Shown: positions 1-11,989 of the stretch, in pieces
Position numbering within the stretch: position 1 is the first letter of the stretch
How the letters are laid out: each line of letters starts with the position of its first letter
DNA from: Chimonanthus salicifolius
Lineage: Eukaryota; Streptophyta; Magnoliopsida; Laurales; Calycanthaceae
NCBI GenBank assembly: GCA_013350335.1
Contig: CM023540.1
Span: 31,227,175 to 31,291,174 of the forward strand
Direction of reading: 5' to 3'
Length of the DNA: 64,000 bases
Translations under genes and position numbers: made by a program
The notes under the pieces: generated by a model
Database searches by the model: none
Seen by the model: only the letters and a program-made list of their open reading frames with translations
Told to the model about the DNA's origin: nothing

Positions 1-549
1 AACTTAGCTCTTTACTTAGTGGTTTTACTAGATTGTAGGTATCTTGTATCGTTGGGTTGTCTATCTGTTCTTTCTTTTACTTGCACCTTTCATAGCCCTT
101 TTTTCTTCTAATATATTAACCATCTAAAAAAAATTTGCAACTCTCTCTCTCTGTGGGAAGTATTGGAAACCACAGGTTGTTTGTCTTTAGCTTCTCCATC
201 AAAATCCCATTTGGATCGTTGCCTTTCTTATTAGCCCTAGAGAGGGGCTTGATTCTAGCGAGCAACTCAACTTTCTCCAAAAGCTTTTGCAAATTGCAAG
301 CATTCAGTTGCCTCTTAATAAGGGCACCCATATGGAGAATCTTTCTTTTGGCCTTTTTATCATTTTTTTATTCAAAAAGCAATTGGGACAAAGCTATAAG
401 AGCTTTATTTCCTATGCAAGCTTTAGGTTGGAGAAAATGGTTTGTCAAGAGCACATTGCAGCCACAACTCGAAATGCTATATAGACAGTAGGCACTGTAG
501 CCATCCTCGAATCAAGCTTTTGAAACATTTGAGTAATACAAATACTAGC

Positions 550-1078
550 AGCCAAACCCCAATTGGAGCATTGCCGGTTTGCAAAGAGATTCTTACTCAA
601 AACAATTTGTGCAAGCGAGAAAGGGTATCAGTCAGTGCTTGTCGTCTGTGTCTTCTTGCCTCTGCAGATGTTGACAACCTTTTCATCCATTGTTCATTTG
701 CGACTTTAATTTGGAATGTCATCCTAGATAAGTTCGACATTAAGTGAACTATGCCTTCATCAATCACTCAATTGTTCTTCGCATGGAAGATTTTTAATAA
801 GTCGTTAGGTGCATCACAATGCAACGTCTAGCCCTCTTAGCCACCATGTGAGGCATCTGGCGGAAGAGCAATAATAGAGTTTTTCATAATAATGCTGAAA
901 GTCTTCCAAATGTGCGCTTGAAAAGAGTGTATTAGCCCTTCCTAGTTTCTTTTGTCCATTGAAAGTATCTTTTTTTTAGTGTATGGGGCTGCTAGTTTTT
1001 TTCTCGTTTTATTATACTAACTTCTTACCCCTCTGATGCTTTTAATATATTCTATTTTACCATTTTAAAAAAAATAAA
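550..1078 (+). mobile_element. LINE 3' fragment with zinc-binding RT-associated domain
   Basis: The frame at 442-747 reads a CRLCLLASADVDNLFIHCSF-type motif. This is the cysteine/histidine signature of the zf-RVT domain found downstream of reverse transcriptase in plant L1-type LINEs. Frameshifts and stops follow, and the region ends in an A-rich tail near 1064-1080 after a T-rich 3' UTR. No reverse transcriptase core is present, so this is a dead 3' piece. Bases 1-130 end in a similar motif (AATATATTAACCATCTAAAAAAAA) and are probably a second LINE tail. The family call rests on motif recognition only. Confidence 0.6.
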
Positions 1079-1732
1079 ATAAAGAAATACGGTCTAAAAG
1101 TCTAAAGGCCCGAAAAGTCTTATTTATAATAATAAAAAAGAGGGCTTGAGCATCAATATTCAGCCCCCTGTTTCTTCGGCTCAAACTTGATCAAAAGATG
1201 AACCCTGATTAGTAGTCGGGCTGGGCTGTAGTTGATACATGCTCCAGTGCAGAAGACAAACTCGACTTGGAAACCCATCCCATCCCATGTAAAGAGCCAC
1301 ATACACTTTTACTCGAGCTCTTTGTTGGGCTAAACACTTCCCTTCGGGCTTGCCAAATTTATTGATTTCAGGCCAGTCACATGTTTCAAACCCGAACATG
1401 CTCAGGCATTTCTTGCGTAAATGGTCGGGCTCGCCACCGCGTGGGATTAGGCCCAACCCGACCCATTTCCATCCCTAATTTCACATGGATTTCGATCAGC
1501 AATCACTTGGTTGTTCCTTCTTTTTTTTCCTTTCGATTTTAAATGTTCTTGTGGAAAGAGTTGTGATGCTTGGCGCTAGTATGGATTTTATCTAACCTAG
1601 CATAACAATGATAATGACATTAAATTTAATGAGAAGCATCATCTTGAAAATAGCTTTCAAATGGACCCACCACCTAGTGGCCCTCACCCATGTACGCCCT
1701 ATAGGGCCACCACACAGTGTCATGTATGTGTG

Positions 1733-1975
1733 ATATCAAAGGGGCTACTCGTGGCACCTTTTTTACCCCAGTTAACGGCTTTCCCTTTTGGGTTTTCTAG
1801 TGGGCTGAGGGTTATTTCTTATTTTAGTTGGATTATTGTACTTCCTTTTTTTGGGTGGGGGGCCTATTACTCATGGGCTCCCTCCCTCTTTTACTTTTTC
1901 TTTTCCTTTGGCTATTTTCTTTTTTTCTAATGAAAGTCTAACCTTAACTGTTTCAAAAAAAAAATATCAAAGGGG
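1733..1975 (+). mobile_element. 5'-truncated LINE insertion with 12-bp target-site duplication
   Basis: A 219-bp insert (1745-1963) ends in an A-run. It is flanked by a perfect direct repeat, ATATCAAAGGGG, at 1733-1744 and 1964-1975. The insert is T-rich with a LINE-like 3' UTR (TTTCTAATGAAAGTCTAACC before the tail) and has no coding capacity left. The duplication and the A-tail on one side are the hallmarks of target-primed reverse transcription. Confidence 0.7.
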
Positions 1976-2534
1976 TGAACCTATCTAATTTAATATGAGA
2001 TTCCCACAAGCAACAAAGCCCAAACAGGGCCTACTTACAGTCCATAACCCCCTCCTACTCTATTCTACATCGTGAATTTTGAATTCTTCTAATTTGAATC
2101 CATTTTGAGTTAACTTTGCCGTTGGAATTATATCTTATTAAAAATTGTCTATTTTTTTCCCACTGATTTTAGGACCTTTAAAAATCATGACTTTTGAAAT
2201 TCAATTGACCTAATTTTTTATGAGAAGCATCACATGAAAATATCTTTCAAATAGACCCACCCAACACAGTGGCCCTCACCCATGTGAGCCTTATAGAGCC
2301 ACCCAAGCAATGTCTTGTATGCACAAGAACGCGTAGATCAACATACACATATATTTAAGTAAAATAATGCACACCCATAAACTAGTTTGCATGAACTTCA
2401 GTGTAAATTTTAAATTGTAGGCTTATATTGAATAAAATGGATCTATTCTCCTCTCACATCTAGTTATTCAATATAATCCATATCCAATTAGTCGCTGTCT
2501 AATTTTTAAATACAATTTGATTTAACCAGATGAA

Positions 2535-2537
<3 letters not shown>

Positions 2538-2567
<30 letters not shown>
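2538..2567. repeat. (AT)n microsatellite
   Basis: About 15 uninterrupted AT dinucleotides in an AT-rich stretch without genes. Confidence 0.9.
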
Positions 2568-2569
<2 letters not shown>

Positions 2570-2899
2570 TTGGATAGTCATTTAGACACTTCATTTTTTT
2601 TTAAGAGACATCTCATTTCAAATTTTTATATGAAATTACCATTTTACTCTTCAGTTTTTTATGGAGGAATTATCTCTTTAAAAAATTGAAGGAGAAAATA
2701 TTAATTTTCATATAAACTTTTAAAACGAGGAGTCCCTCAAAAAAAAATAAGGTACATAGATGGCCATCCGAAACTTCTATACTTCCATTATTGATGTAGC
2801 AAAGATGGAGTTGTCAGAATCCTTAAAGTCAATGATTGAAAGAGACGTTTGTTACCTTTGCTTCTTAAAGTTAAAGAGAAAACTGAGCTTCCCAAAACA

Positions 2900-3240
2900 A
2901 TGGAAGATGAATGTCATTAAATTATTGTGTTAGTTGACCATTAGGCATCAAGTGGTGAAACCGTGAAAGTATCAACCATGTGTCTTCATAAATTAAGATT
3001 TTAGAATAACCATCAGATTTATAATATAATAATGTTTAGATGCATATGCTCACTGGGACAAAAATTTAAGATGATCATCAATAATGTAAATTGAAATGAA
3101 GTGGCGACGCGTTGGATAGAAAGATCGGGTATAAAATCCATAGCAAAACAAAGTCGTGCAGTTACAGGTAGACTCAAAATAGATGATATTGTACTAATGC
3201 GATAGGCCATTACAAATGGTATCAGAATATGATTCAACTC
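2900..3240 (+). mobile_element. Possible LTR-retrotransposon remnant with initiator-tRNA-Met primer site
   Basis: At 3218-3230 the sequence TGGTATCAGAATA resembles the common plant primer-binding site complementary to initiator tRNA-Met (TGGTATCAGAGC). The 300 bp to the left could be the end of a decayed LTR. No second LTR and no gag/pol reading frame were found. The call is weak. Confidence 0.3.
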
Positions 3241-3313
3241 TTGAACATGAGTGTGTTGTGTGACAAAGCCAAAGACGACTCTGATTCTAAAAAGAGTGGA
3301 TTATGATATTTCA

Positions 3314-3684
3314 ATTAGAGTTGAAATCAGACCGAGTCAGGTCAGGTATTTTAAAACCCAACCCGATCTGACTTGTTAAAATATGAAACTCGACCCGACC
3401 AGAACTTCTCAACCCAAGTCGACCCGAATTATACCCTGTCTCAACTCGAATTTTGACTCGACCCGCATTTTAAATTCATTTTATCCTAAATTTAACCGAG
3501 TCGAGTCAGATTTGATTGGGTCGAGTCAGGTTATCTTGAAAATCCCACAACCTGACCCAAAAATTCAATGCGAGTTTATGTTTTCTCAACCCAACCCGAC
3601 CCAACCCGCTGACCTGACCCAATTGATTTCTCAGGTCGGGTCATGCAGATCGGGTCAAAACCCGACCCGAGTTTCACCCTTAAT
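3314..3684. mobile_element. GACCC/GGGTC-rich MITE-like element, copy 1
   Basis: The stretch is built of degenerate pentamers and hexamers (AACCCGACCC, GGGTCGAGTCAGG). Its ends are imperfect inverted repeats: ATTAGAGTTGAAATC at the left, and ATTAAGGGTGAAACTC when the right end is read on the other strand. The same architecture recurs near 10.4, 29.3 and 46.1 kb. It has no coding capacity. A non-autonomous DNA transposon is the likeliest explanation. Confidence 0.55.
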
Positions 3685-4232
3685 CTCTATGTTTGGAACT
3701 GTGTGAGGAGAGAAAAATGTGAAAATGGGGCGTTAAAAGTCCTATATCAGCTGACTCCTTCTAACACGTATGATCATTTCACATTTTATTTTAAGGAAAT
3801 TTAGAATGAAAAAAACAGAACACTTAGTCTGCAATTATTTCTACTATGTCCTCGCTAATCTTAACGCCCATAAAAAGTTAGCATGAATTCTCACTACTGC
3901 CGCGCCCTTTTGCGCACCTTCGTCCATGGTCGGCCACTTAATGGGTCGCACTTAAATGTTTGAAAGTGGAGTCCTCCTTCGCCGTTTTGACTTTCTTTTA
4001 CATTTTTTATTTTTTTGACAAGTTATAGAAAATTCAGAAATTTTAATTTTTTGTATTTTAACGAGTAAAATTTTAAATTTTTACTTACATTAACAAATCT
4101 CTTTAACAAATATTTTTCTGTAAAATTTTCAAAATCAGCCAACTCAAACTCGGTTTTTTCTAGCCAAAATCGAGTGAGAAAGTGCCATCCTACCATGGGT
4201 TTAACATTTCACTTACAAAAATCGGTAAATGG

Positions 4233-4255
4233 AAAAAAAAAAAAAAAAAAAAAAA
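4233..4255. repeat. Poly(A) run of 23
   Basis: A run of 23 A, about 270 bp beyond the stop codon of the minus-strand DRM1/ARP gene. It could be the relic tail of a retroelement. Confidence 0.9.
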
Positions 4256-4520
4256 CCGTAAAGAAATCTTTCCCTGCAGCTTAAGATCAGAAATGGAAAA
4301 TGGAGAAGAAAAGAAGCCTTTACTACATTAACATACCATTTCTACTCTATATTACAGATTACAAACTCTCTCTAAAACCCAACTAACCATATACAAAGAG
4401 CCCAGCCCCTTTCACCTCACTTATACATGCAAACATGAAAGCTTGGAAACATGCAAACACACATAAACACAGAAACAAACACTCCTCACTCTCCCTCCCT
4501 CACACATTTTGCTCAACAGT

Positions 4521-7070
4521 TCAAACCTCAAAGGGAGGAGAAGGGACCCTGGATCCGGTCCTCTCCGGTCTTTCGAAGGCGTCCGACGATGATTTTCTGC
4601 GAAAACGGTTCCGATCTCTCCCTACGGATCCACAAATTATACAATAATCACCATCAATACTTCTAAGCTAAGAGTTTAGATCTAAACCCAAAAGAAAATA
4701 GTGTAATATGCAGTATTTTTTTTATAACATAGATATCCACATTTCATATTGAAGATGAGACTAATCCCATATGTATGTGTAAAAAATCTATCAATCCAAC
4801 ACGCCCATTAAGTCCACAGAGAGTGATCCGTTGGAATTGAGCGTAAGTCAAACTCAAGATCCTACTTCATGAGACTAACATCTTGACTCTCAGGGCAACC
4901 CCTTACTCTATTTTCTTTTTCATCTGACTTAAAATTTTGCATTTCTAATGTGCACCCATGATTATTAATGCCAGATTCAATAAAAATATAGCATTAAGTT
5001 AGATTTAATAATTATTCTTTATAAAACCAAGTGCTTTCAACAGGCAAGAACGAACACTTGCAGGCTCTTATGAAATGAACTAAATTTCTTTCCAGTTATA
5101 GGGGGAAATACTAATGTATGCTGATAAGTGATAACCAGATTAAAACTAGTCAAACAACATTAGCTATTGGATAATGCACATCGGACGGCTGAGATTTTTC
5201 TGAATTTTAGATATCACCAAACTTAGAAAATCAATTTATATAGCAACTTATTCGCATTTTAAATTGAAAAAGATGCAAACACTTAAATGACTAAATTAAC
5301 CTTTCTATGTCTATAATATCTTTTTCCACTTGTAATGAATCATCTGTACTGTCTCACTAAAAAGTAACAAGTTGTGTAGTTGCTGGTGGCTATCAGGGTC
5401 AGTCTTGTCAATAGATAGAGTAGGACCCCACTAATGTGATTAATAATTTTACTTACAATCTTGAAAATTTTAAGACATCTCATAACCACACTAATTGCTG
5501 CCATGCAACGGGACCACCTAGAAACAAAGATGCACCGATCCAGGCCGTCCAAATCATGGGCCCATGATGTAATCATTTATGTCAGTAGGTGCATTGAATG
5601 TAGACCCTTGACATTTTTTATCTAAGTCGTCCATTCATGCCCCCAATTTCAACGGCCAAGATGCCTATGCTCGTAGGTTTCAAAACTCACACCAAAGAAG
5701 TCATTTCCTTCTTATCTGGGTGCATTTTGGTCATTGAGAAAATATCCAAGTGAATTTACCAGTTCTCACAATCTTACCGGCAAATGGAGATACCGGCGGC
5801 GTAGATCCGGTGGAAGCAGGAGAAGACGGACCGGGCGACGGAATTCCGGGTGGCTTCACGATCATGATGCTCCTAGTAACCCTCGCCCCGTCGTCCGACA
5901 TATCGTCTCCGTAAGATCTGTCCGATTCTGCCACGGCAAGTCCCAGCCCAAAACAGGATTAGACGAAACAATAAAGGATTAATAAGGAATTGAGTAAGAT
6001 TTTTCCTCACCTCCTGTTTATGAAAAGTTATTCATTTAAAATCAGTTGACTGTGAATTCAATTAAACTCAATTTAAATCAATAAATAAAGATATTAAAAA
6101 CTAATGATGATCGTAATCTGTAATTCTATAGAATTTATTTTAAATATGATCGTTAAAGACTATAAAATTTTAATAATACATAGAAGTTAGATTTAATTAC
6201 ACTGCAAGTGTATCTTAATACAAGTTAAAAAGGGCAAAATTAGCGAAAAGCAGAGTGTTTGTATGAGGGGTCTATCTAATAATAAATTAATTTTTTTATT
6301 TGATAGATCTCACCTTTAGATTGAAATTAAAAATCAAAATTTTAAATGATACAACAAATCTCATATTTTTTTAAATTTTGATAATTCCAAGTAATATATT
6401 CAGCCATCCGTTTTCTTAATGATAAGATAAGATCACAACTCCTGAAATGACCTGGCAGAGATTCTCTCAAACCTCTCCCGGTTACTGTTAAATATAAATT
6501 TAATTATTAGAATAATAATATAATAAAGAGTATTTCAGAGATAAAATCGACAAATGTAGGGTAAAATTTGATTATAACTAATAATTTACCCTTATTCATA
6601 TTAATTTTCTCTTCACTCACACTTCTACAATGAAATAAATTAATTTAATAACTGTGATGATTATAATCTCAGATTCATACTCCATGTGAATTGAGAAGTC
6701 CTTAATTAATCTATACTTAACACGTATTAAAGATCAAATCAATCACTACAAATTCACTAAAATTGTGACCTTTAAAAGAAAATTTTCTTTAAATTAATTT
6801 TGATAAATATATTTCTTCAATTGATCTTTTTTCATAACTTGAAATAAATTCTCAACAATCTCAGCCTTGCTCTAAGGATTTCATCATCCCAACGTATCAT
6901 TTCTCGAAAAGGAAGAGCCGAAGAGTCTAACGTGCGCCGGGGTGAGACGACTGACCTTTGCGGAGATTCTGACGGGAGTTGAACGTAGAGTATTTCCGGA
7001 GCTTGCTGAGGCCATTATCCGGCCTGGGCCCGGCCACCGTGTCGTCCCAGAGTTTGTCGAGAAGGCCCAT
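4521..7070 (-). CDS. DRM1/ARP: Dormancy/auxin-associated (DRM1/ARP, auxin-repressed) protein
   Basis: The gene is complete in three exons: 7070-6956, 5927-5778 and 4621-4521 (TGA at 4523-4521). Splices are GT-AG and phases agree, giving 121 aa. Exon 1 carries the family start MGLLDKLWDDTVAGPRP and LSKLRK. Exon 2 carries VTRSIMIVKPPG (about residues 55-66) and a Pro/Ser-rich STPPVSPF stretch. Exon 3 carries RFRRKSSSDAFE (about 94-105). These blocks appear in this order in the plant dormancy/auxin-associated family, closest to the Arabidopsis At1g56220-type homologue as I recall it. The proteins are small, disordered and plant-specific. Their transcripts rise in dormant or growth-arrested tissue and fall with auxin and sugar; biochemical function is unknown. 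Introns are 1028 and 1156 bp. The alternative ATG at 7199 has no family support. The final stop falls where homologues end. Confidence 0.9.
4718..4910. mobile_element. Repeat fragment shared with 45195-45360, spanning part of DRM1/ARP intron 2
   Basis: This stretch in the second intron (4622-5777) shares an ordered set of short matches with 45195-45360: GATAACAT/ATAACATA, GAGACTAATCC, AGTCAAACTCAAGATC versus AGTCAAATTCAAGATC, and a terminal gene-like CT-rich segment. It looks like a diverged dispersed repeat, perhaps a SINE. The class is uncertain. Confidence 0.35.
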
Positions 7071-7140
7071 GATTCTGGTAATAATTGCTTCTGCAAAGTA
7101 GAAAGTCCGAGAAGGAGGGAGGTCGTTTTGGACACAGAAA

Positions 7141-7147
7141 TTTATAG
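7141..7147 (-). promoter_or_regulatory. Candidate TATA box of the DRM1/ARP gene
   Basis: On the minus strand the sequence reads CTATAAATTTC, starting 77 bp upstream of the start codon at 7070. Transcription starting about 30 bp downstream would leave a short 5' UTR of some 40 nt. Spacing and sequence are typical of a plant TATA box. Inferred only. Confidence 0.5.
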
Positions 7148-7691
7148 ACGGAAGAGCGTTATACCTCGAACATGTCTCGAGATATTGGGAGAATCGCAAC
7201 CGTTGGTTTTTGGATCGCAGACGGCAACATGGCAGATCGATAAAGTAGTACGGATTAATCTTGTCGGTATCTGTGTGTTGTCTTAGCTGTATTTTTTCTA
7301 ATATATGATTTTTAAATAAGGCTATTATTTTAACTTTTTCTTTTAGATTTATAAAAATATAAATTTATTATTTCATATTTTTAATATGAAACTGTAAAAT
7401 AATGACTAAGTTCAAATACAGGTTTCAAAATTCATTAAATTAAATTTTTTTTTTTTAAGTTCAACCATTTATCTTTTAGACTTTACATTAAAAATTATTA
7501 TATTTTTTAAAATATATTTAAATAAATATAATAAATATTGTTTAAATTATAAAATTTATTAAATTTAAAATAGAAAATATATTTAATATTTTAAGAAAAA
7601 TATCCTAATTATACCAAAATACAGACGGTCAGACTCCTCCGTTCTTAAGATAAGGTTGATGAAATGGGAGGTGTAAGATCTTTATCGGTGC

Positions 7692-7732
7692 CACGTGGCA
7701 TTAAGAAATAAGGTGATGGAGCGCGTCACGTG
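7692..7732. promoter_or_regulatory. Pair of G-boxes (CACGTG) upstream of DRM1/ARP
   Basis: Two palindromic CACGTG cores lie at 7692-7697 (context GCCACGTGGCA) and 7727-7732 (GTCACGTGAA), 35 bp apart and about 620-660 bp upstream of the start codon. G-boxes bind bZIP (ABA-response) and bHLH (PIF) factors. DRM1-family transcripts respond to hormones, light and sugar, so these are plausible control sites. Binding is inferred. Confidence 0.5.
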
Positions 7733-7739
7733 AAGACGC

Positions 7740-9097
7740 CCTTTTTAATGGGCGATATCCCATAAATTCGCAAGTGTTCATCTTCTCATAAACGTAGAGA
7801 ATAGCCATTAGCCACTGATGTTGAAGACATTTACATTACTGCCCTTGTCGCTGGCAACCAGAGTAACGACAGAGGACGACGGCGTCTTCATACCTATCGT
7901 AGTCTCCGAGACTTCTCAATTAGGTGGTCCGCATCATTTTCCCGTGACGTGTAGATGATTGGGCTAAAACTATTTGATTTTATCCTTTAAACACAAGGCA
8001 GTCAACTAAATTATTTTTATCATGATTTAATTTAATTAATTTGAACTATTGAGTTAAATCATTACAGATTGTTTGATCTACGAAGTACGAAGCTAAACAT
8101 AAAATTATAATGACAGAAATATTATAATATTCAAATAAAATATTTAAAATATAAAAATTATATTGTAGCTATGATACTATAACAAAAATAATAATAAGAT
8201 TAAAAAATAGCAATTGTTTTTAGACAAAAATTCAGGATCTAAACTGTGTTAAAAATTAGTTCAATTTCAAACAGATGGTTTGACTCAATTTTTAAATCAT
8301 AAATTTTACCCTTTAATTCAATCAAAACTTTCCCTGTTGAAACACTTAAATGTCTCATATTTTTAATCGGATAAACAAACATGTACAATTGATCCAAAAT
8401 TATTTATTCCCAAGTGAGGTGATCCATTTGTTGAATGATCTAAACAGATATATGGGTTTGTAGTTTGAATAATCAAATTTAAATGTTTTTGTCCATTCTT
8501 AAATTGAAATATTAGATTCAATAATTAGATTTGAAAAAAAAAAAAATTCATTACAGGCACTATATTGCCATATAGTCCGCAACGGCCAATATATTATCCA
8601 CACCTGTCAAACCTAAACAAGATTATCAGAGTGCAGCCCTGCTCCCTCAGATTACCTAAACTGGGTAAGACAGGATACAGGAGAACTTGTGCAAAGATGA
8701 TGGAGGAAAAACTCAGAGAAAGAGAGATGTTGCAGGAATGGAATCTTTGACAAAGAGACGTAGTGGATAGCAACATGGAACTTTGCTTTAGCTTTTCATA
8801 TGATAATACTAATTTTTCAGTGGCCCTCTTCTTTTATTACTCAAAACCTTTTAAGAAGCCTGCAACCACATTTTTTAAGATGGGGGCCTTGTGGGCCTGC
8901 TAGTGATAATTTAATAAGTACAGATTAAAAAATATTTTTAAACTAGACCAGATAGTTTTAATAATAAAATATCAAATTTATATTTTTTTTATAATAATTC
9001 TCATTTTTTCTGAAAAGTTTAAGCTCAAATTCATCTATTTGATGCAACCTCAAGCCCAAGTGAAGAGCAACAAGCTCAGAGGAGAATATTGATAAAA
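7740..9097. other. Intergenic, AT-rich, no gene seen
   Basis: I found no reading frame with family resemblance and no clear transposon end. There is a short A-run near 8535. Confidence 0.6.
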
Positions 9098-9257
9098 ATA
9101 CAATATATAATAGATATTTTAAATTTATCTGTGGAAAATCGTAGAAAATCTCGTTTAAAATCCTCACAAGTGATACCCATTAGTCTTAGGACACACATAG
9201 AAACTCGAATCTGACACCTTCCACTTCTTGATAAATACAATATATAATAGATATTTT
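9098..9257 (-). mobile_element. SINE family A, copy 1, with a perfect 23-bp target-site duplication
   Basis: A 114-bp insert (9121-9234) is flanked by identical 23-bp repeats at 9098-9120 and 9235-9257. Read on the minus strand it contains a box-B-like AGATTCGAGTTTC, then GTGTGTCCTAAGAC, CACTTGTGAGGATTTTA and GATTTTCCAC. These are the same blocks, in the same order, as at 15.4 and 16.3 kb. The tRNA-like head is truncated. It has no coding capacity. Confidence 0.75.
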
Positions 9258-10318
9258 TCAAATTGAGGAGAGAAGTGATATATAATTATCGATATTTATT
9301 GAGTTTTATCATAAAAATCTTAAAATGGCAGGGTTGTAATTTCAACCAAAATGGATCAAAATCTAATTGAATTAATTATTTTATTTGACTAATGAAACTT
9401 GTTAACTGACTCAATTATTAAATTAAATCAATTCCGACAAATTGGCATGTGATTTTCTAAATTTTAAACTCGGATTTTAATGCATCAAATATCAGTGAAG
9501 GTAGTGACATTTCAGTAAATCCGCCAAAAGATTCTTCGTGTCTTGGCAAATAATTGAACTTAGCCACTTGAACCCGCCAATTCCGCAGCCACGTGGGAAC
9601 GTTTAGGTTTGCAATTAAGATTGGTCTTAAAGTTTATTTAGAATTTTAATTTAAAGAAAACTAGTAAATTAGGATTCAGCTCAAGTGACGGTGTACTTAG
9701 ATAGAATTTGAATAGTATAGTTTTCGAAAATATTAAAAGTATTTTAGATTTTTTTTCATTTTCAACGCTAATTAAAATTTCACTCTAATTCTGGACAAAC
9801 AGAAATTCAACTGAAAATAATCATCGATTTATCTCAAAGTAAAAAAACACTTAAATCTTACTGAAAAACTGTCACATTGTGAAATTCGCTAATGAAATCA
9901 ATTTCAGTAAAAATTAAGTTCGATTTATATCGAATTAATCTTGTTTTAGGCTGGGCCCAGTTTGAAATATCATCAAAATCTAATATTTACTATCCTTATA
10001 AGGATGATAAATGTCGGTCCAAATTGTGGTAATTTCAGCCCATTTCAGATACCAATTTCTTATTTTTTTTTAAAAAAAAAATTCTGCCCGGTCCAGTTTC
10101 GTTGCTTTTACAGTACTTAGCCAATGAGCCCGTTAAATTTTGCATTTAAGCAATTCAGCCCATTACTTGTAACTCAGGGCCCAAGTCTCAAGCCATGGGC
10201 ATTGGGCCAATGGACTCCAATTTTGCATACAAAAATGGTGAGACCTGGAACAGTATAATATGGACCCGTGATTCTAACTGAAATGAGCTTGGATCCAATA
10301 TGTATCATGTAGAAAGGA

Positions 10319-10441
10319 TTCACCTGGGCAACTTGCTCACTTTGAGCCTTATGCCTTGTTAGGGCCCGGCAAACAAATTTTCTTCTCCTCACACCGATCT
10401 ACCCCATGGAATGGTTCTCTACCCAATTTGAATCCCATTAG
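10319..10441. repeat. Direct repeat, left copy (123 bp), flanking a GGGTC-rich element
   Basis: It begins TTCACCTGGGCAACTTGCTC and ends AATTTGAATCCCATTAG. A near-identical copy sits at 10896-11019. The two differ by only a few substitutions and a one-base indel. Confidence 0.85.
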
Positions 10442-10895
10442 TAGGGCTGAAACTCGAGTGGGGCGGGCCGGGTTTTGACAAACCCAGCCCTAACGCATGT
10501 CAAAAAATTTTGAACCCGACCCAACCCGACCCGAATTGCAAACCCGAGTATGTCAACCCAACCCGACCCGAATTGCTAATACTCTCAACCCGAGAGTTGA
10601 CCTGACCCTACCCGAGTTAGCTCGAGTTAGCCCGATTTTCGAAAGAGGGGAAGAGGGGAAGAGGAAGAGGAAGAGGAAGCGGAAGAGGTGGATATCGTTT
10701 TTCAAAAGAGGGGGGAAACGGAAGTGAAAGGGGCGTAGGGTTTTATTTAAGTTATGAATTCGGGTGGGGTTTTTCTGGGTTGGGTTTTTTCGGGTCGAGT
10801 CGGATCAAGTTGAAATTTAAATTCTGCAGCCCAACCCAACCCAAATTTCAGTCGGGTTTTTTTTTTCCTAACCCAACCCGACCCGAGTTTCCAAT
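10442..10895. mobile_element. GACCC/GGGTC-rich MITE-like element, copy 2
   Basis: It starts TAGGGCTGAAACTCGAG, and its right end read on the other strand contains GGAAACTCGGGTCGGG, so the ends are imperfect inverted repeats. The middle is packed with AACCCGACCC words and an AGAGGA purine tract (about 10645-10690). It sits exactly between the two 123-bp direct repeats. No protein is encoded. Confidence 0.55.
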
Positions 10896-11019
10896 TTCAC
10901 CTGGGCAACTTGCTCACTTTTGAGCCTTATGTCTTATTAGGGCCCGGCGAACAAATTTTCTTCTCCTCGCACCGATCTACCCCAGGAAATGGTTCTCTAC
11001 CCAATTTGAATCCCATTAG
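10896..11019. repeat. Direct repeat, right copy (124 bp)
   Basis: Second copy of the 10319-10441 sequence, in the same orientation. The arrangement repeat-element-repeat could be a tandem duplication with a transposon at the junction. No primer-binding site or polypurine tract supports a miniature LTR element. Confidence 0.85.
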
Positions 11020-11989
11020 ATCAAACTCTTTGATTAAAAAATAAAAATCCAACTAAAATTGGTTCCACCTTCACCATTGATCTATGGATCATTGAAAATC
11101 ATGACTTTTCGAATCCAACAAACTCAGTCGTCATTTTGAATATACCTTTCAAACACACCTATTTATATGCATTGGACTTCACTTTTGTAAGCCCCATAGG
11201 GCCTAGGCACTTTGTCGCCATCCATCTCCAGCCTTTTTTAGGGTTCCAAGCTTGGGCCTGGTCAAAATCCTGAGAATCACACCAGCTGAACCTAGTTTTT
11301 CAGTATTTGAGCCTCCAATATTGAACCGGCCCAGCCCAGCAGACCTCGCCACTAGGGCCGAACACGGCCCTCACAGTTTGGATAAATATTTAGATTCACT
11401 GGTAGATGGGATAACGGTTTTAATGACGATAATAATAAGATAACATTGAATTGTAAATGGAAAAAACACCGCCTTTTTGGCTTCCTTGAGCGGATTCCTG
11501 ACTCTAGATCTTTAATTTGATTTTTAAGCAAAAAATTTGTTCTCTGATGTCTATTTAAATGCTAAAAATTTCATCTCTAACTTAACCATATTTTGATGAG
11601 TTCAGCTTGAACTCAACTCCACCTTACATGGACTAAATTTAGCTCAACTTTTATTCGACAAACATTTATACCATAGTTAAATTGAGCCTACTTCGACTTA
11701 GCTACTCTCATTTACATTTTACCTACCATACTGCTACTAGAAATGGTCACAGTTGAAGTGCCCCACATATCAATGTTAATATTAAAATGTTAGGTGGTGT
11801 TACAGAGATTTAATTGGATCTATCTTCTTTGTACCAAGCATATTTATTTTACAACAACTATATTTATTTTTAAATTATCACAAACCTAAGTTATTAATAA
11901 ATATCGCTTGAAATCTTGTAATTCAAATTAAAGCAATAGAAATTGCAGAAAAAAAAAAAAGGATTATTTGTGGCTTTTGCTTGGATCAG

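Noticed and set aside
3383..3706. 107-codon proline/threonine-rich frame, and similar frames at 10497-10727
   Set aside because: They are translations of the GACCC-word repeat elements.
8565..8776. Opposing 60-codon frames near 8.6 kb
   Set aside because: No motif, start context or splice partner supports a gene.
10442..10895. Degenerate telomere array
   Set aside because: The unit is GGGTC/GGGTT mixed with AG-rich DNA, not the TTTAGGG plant telomere repeat.
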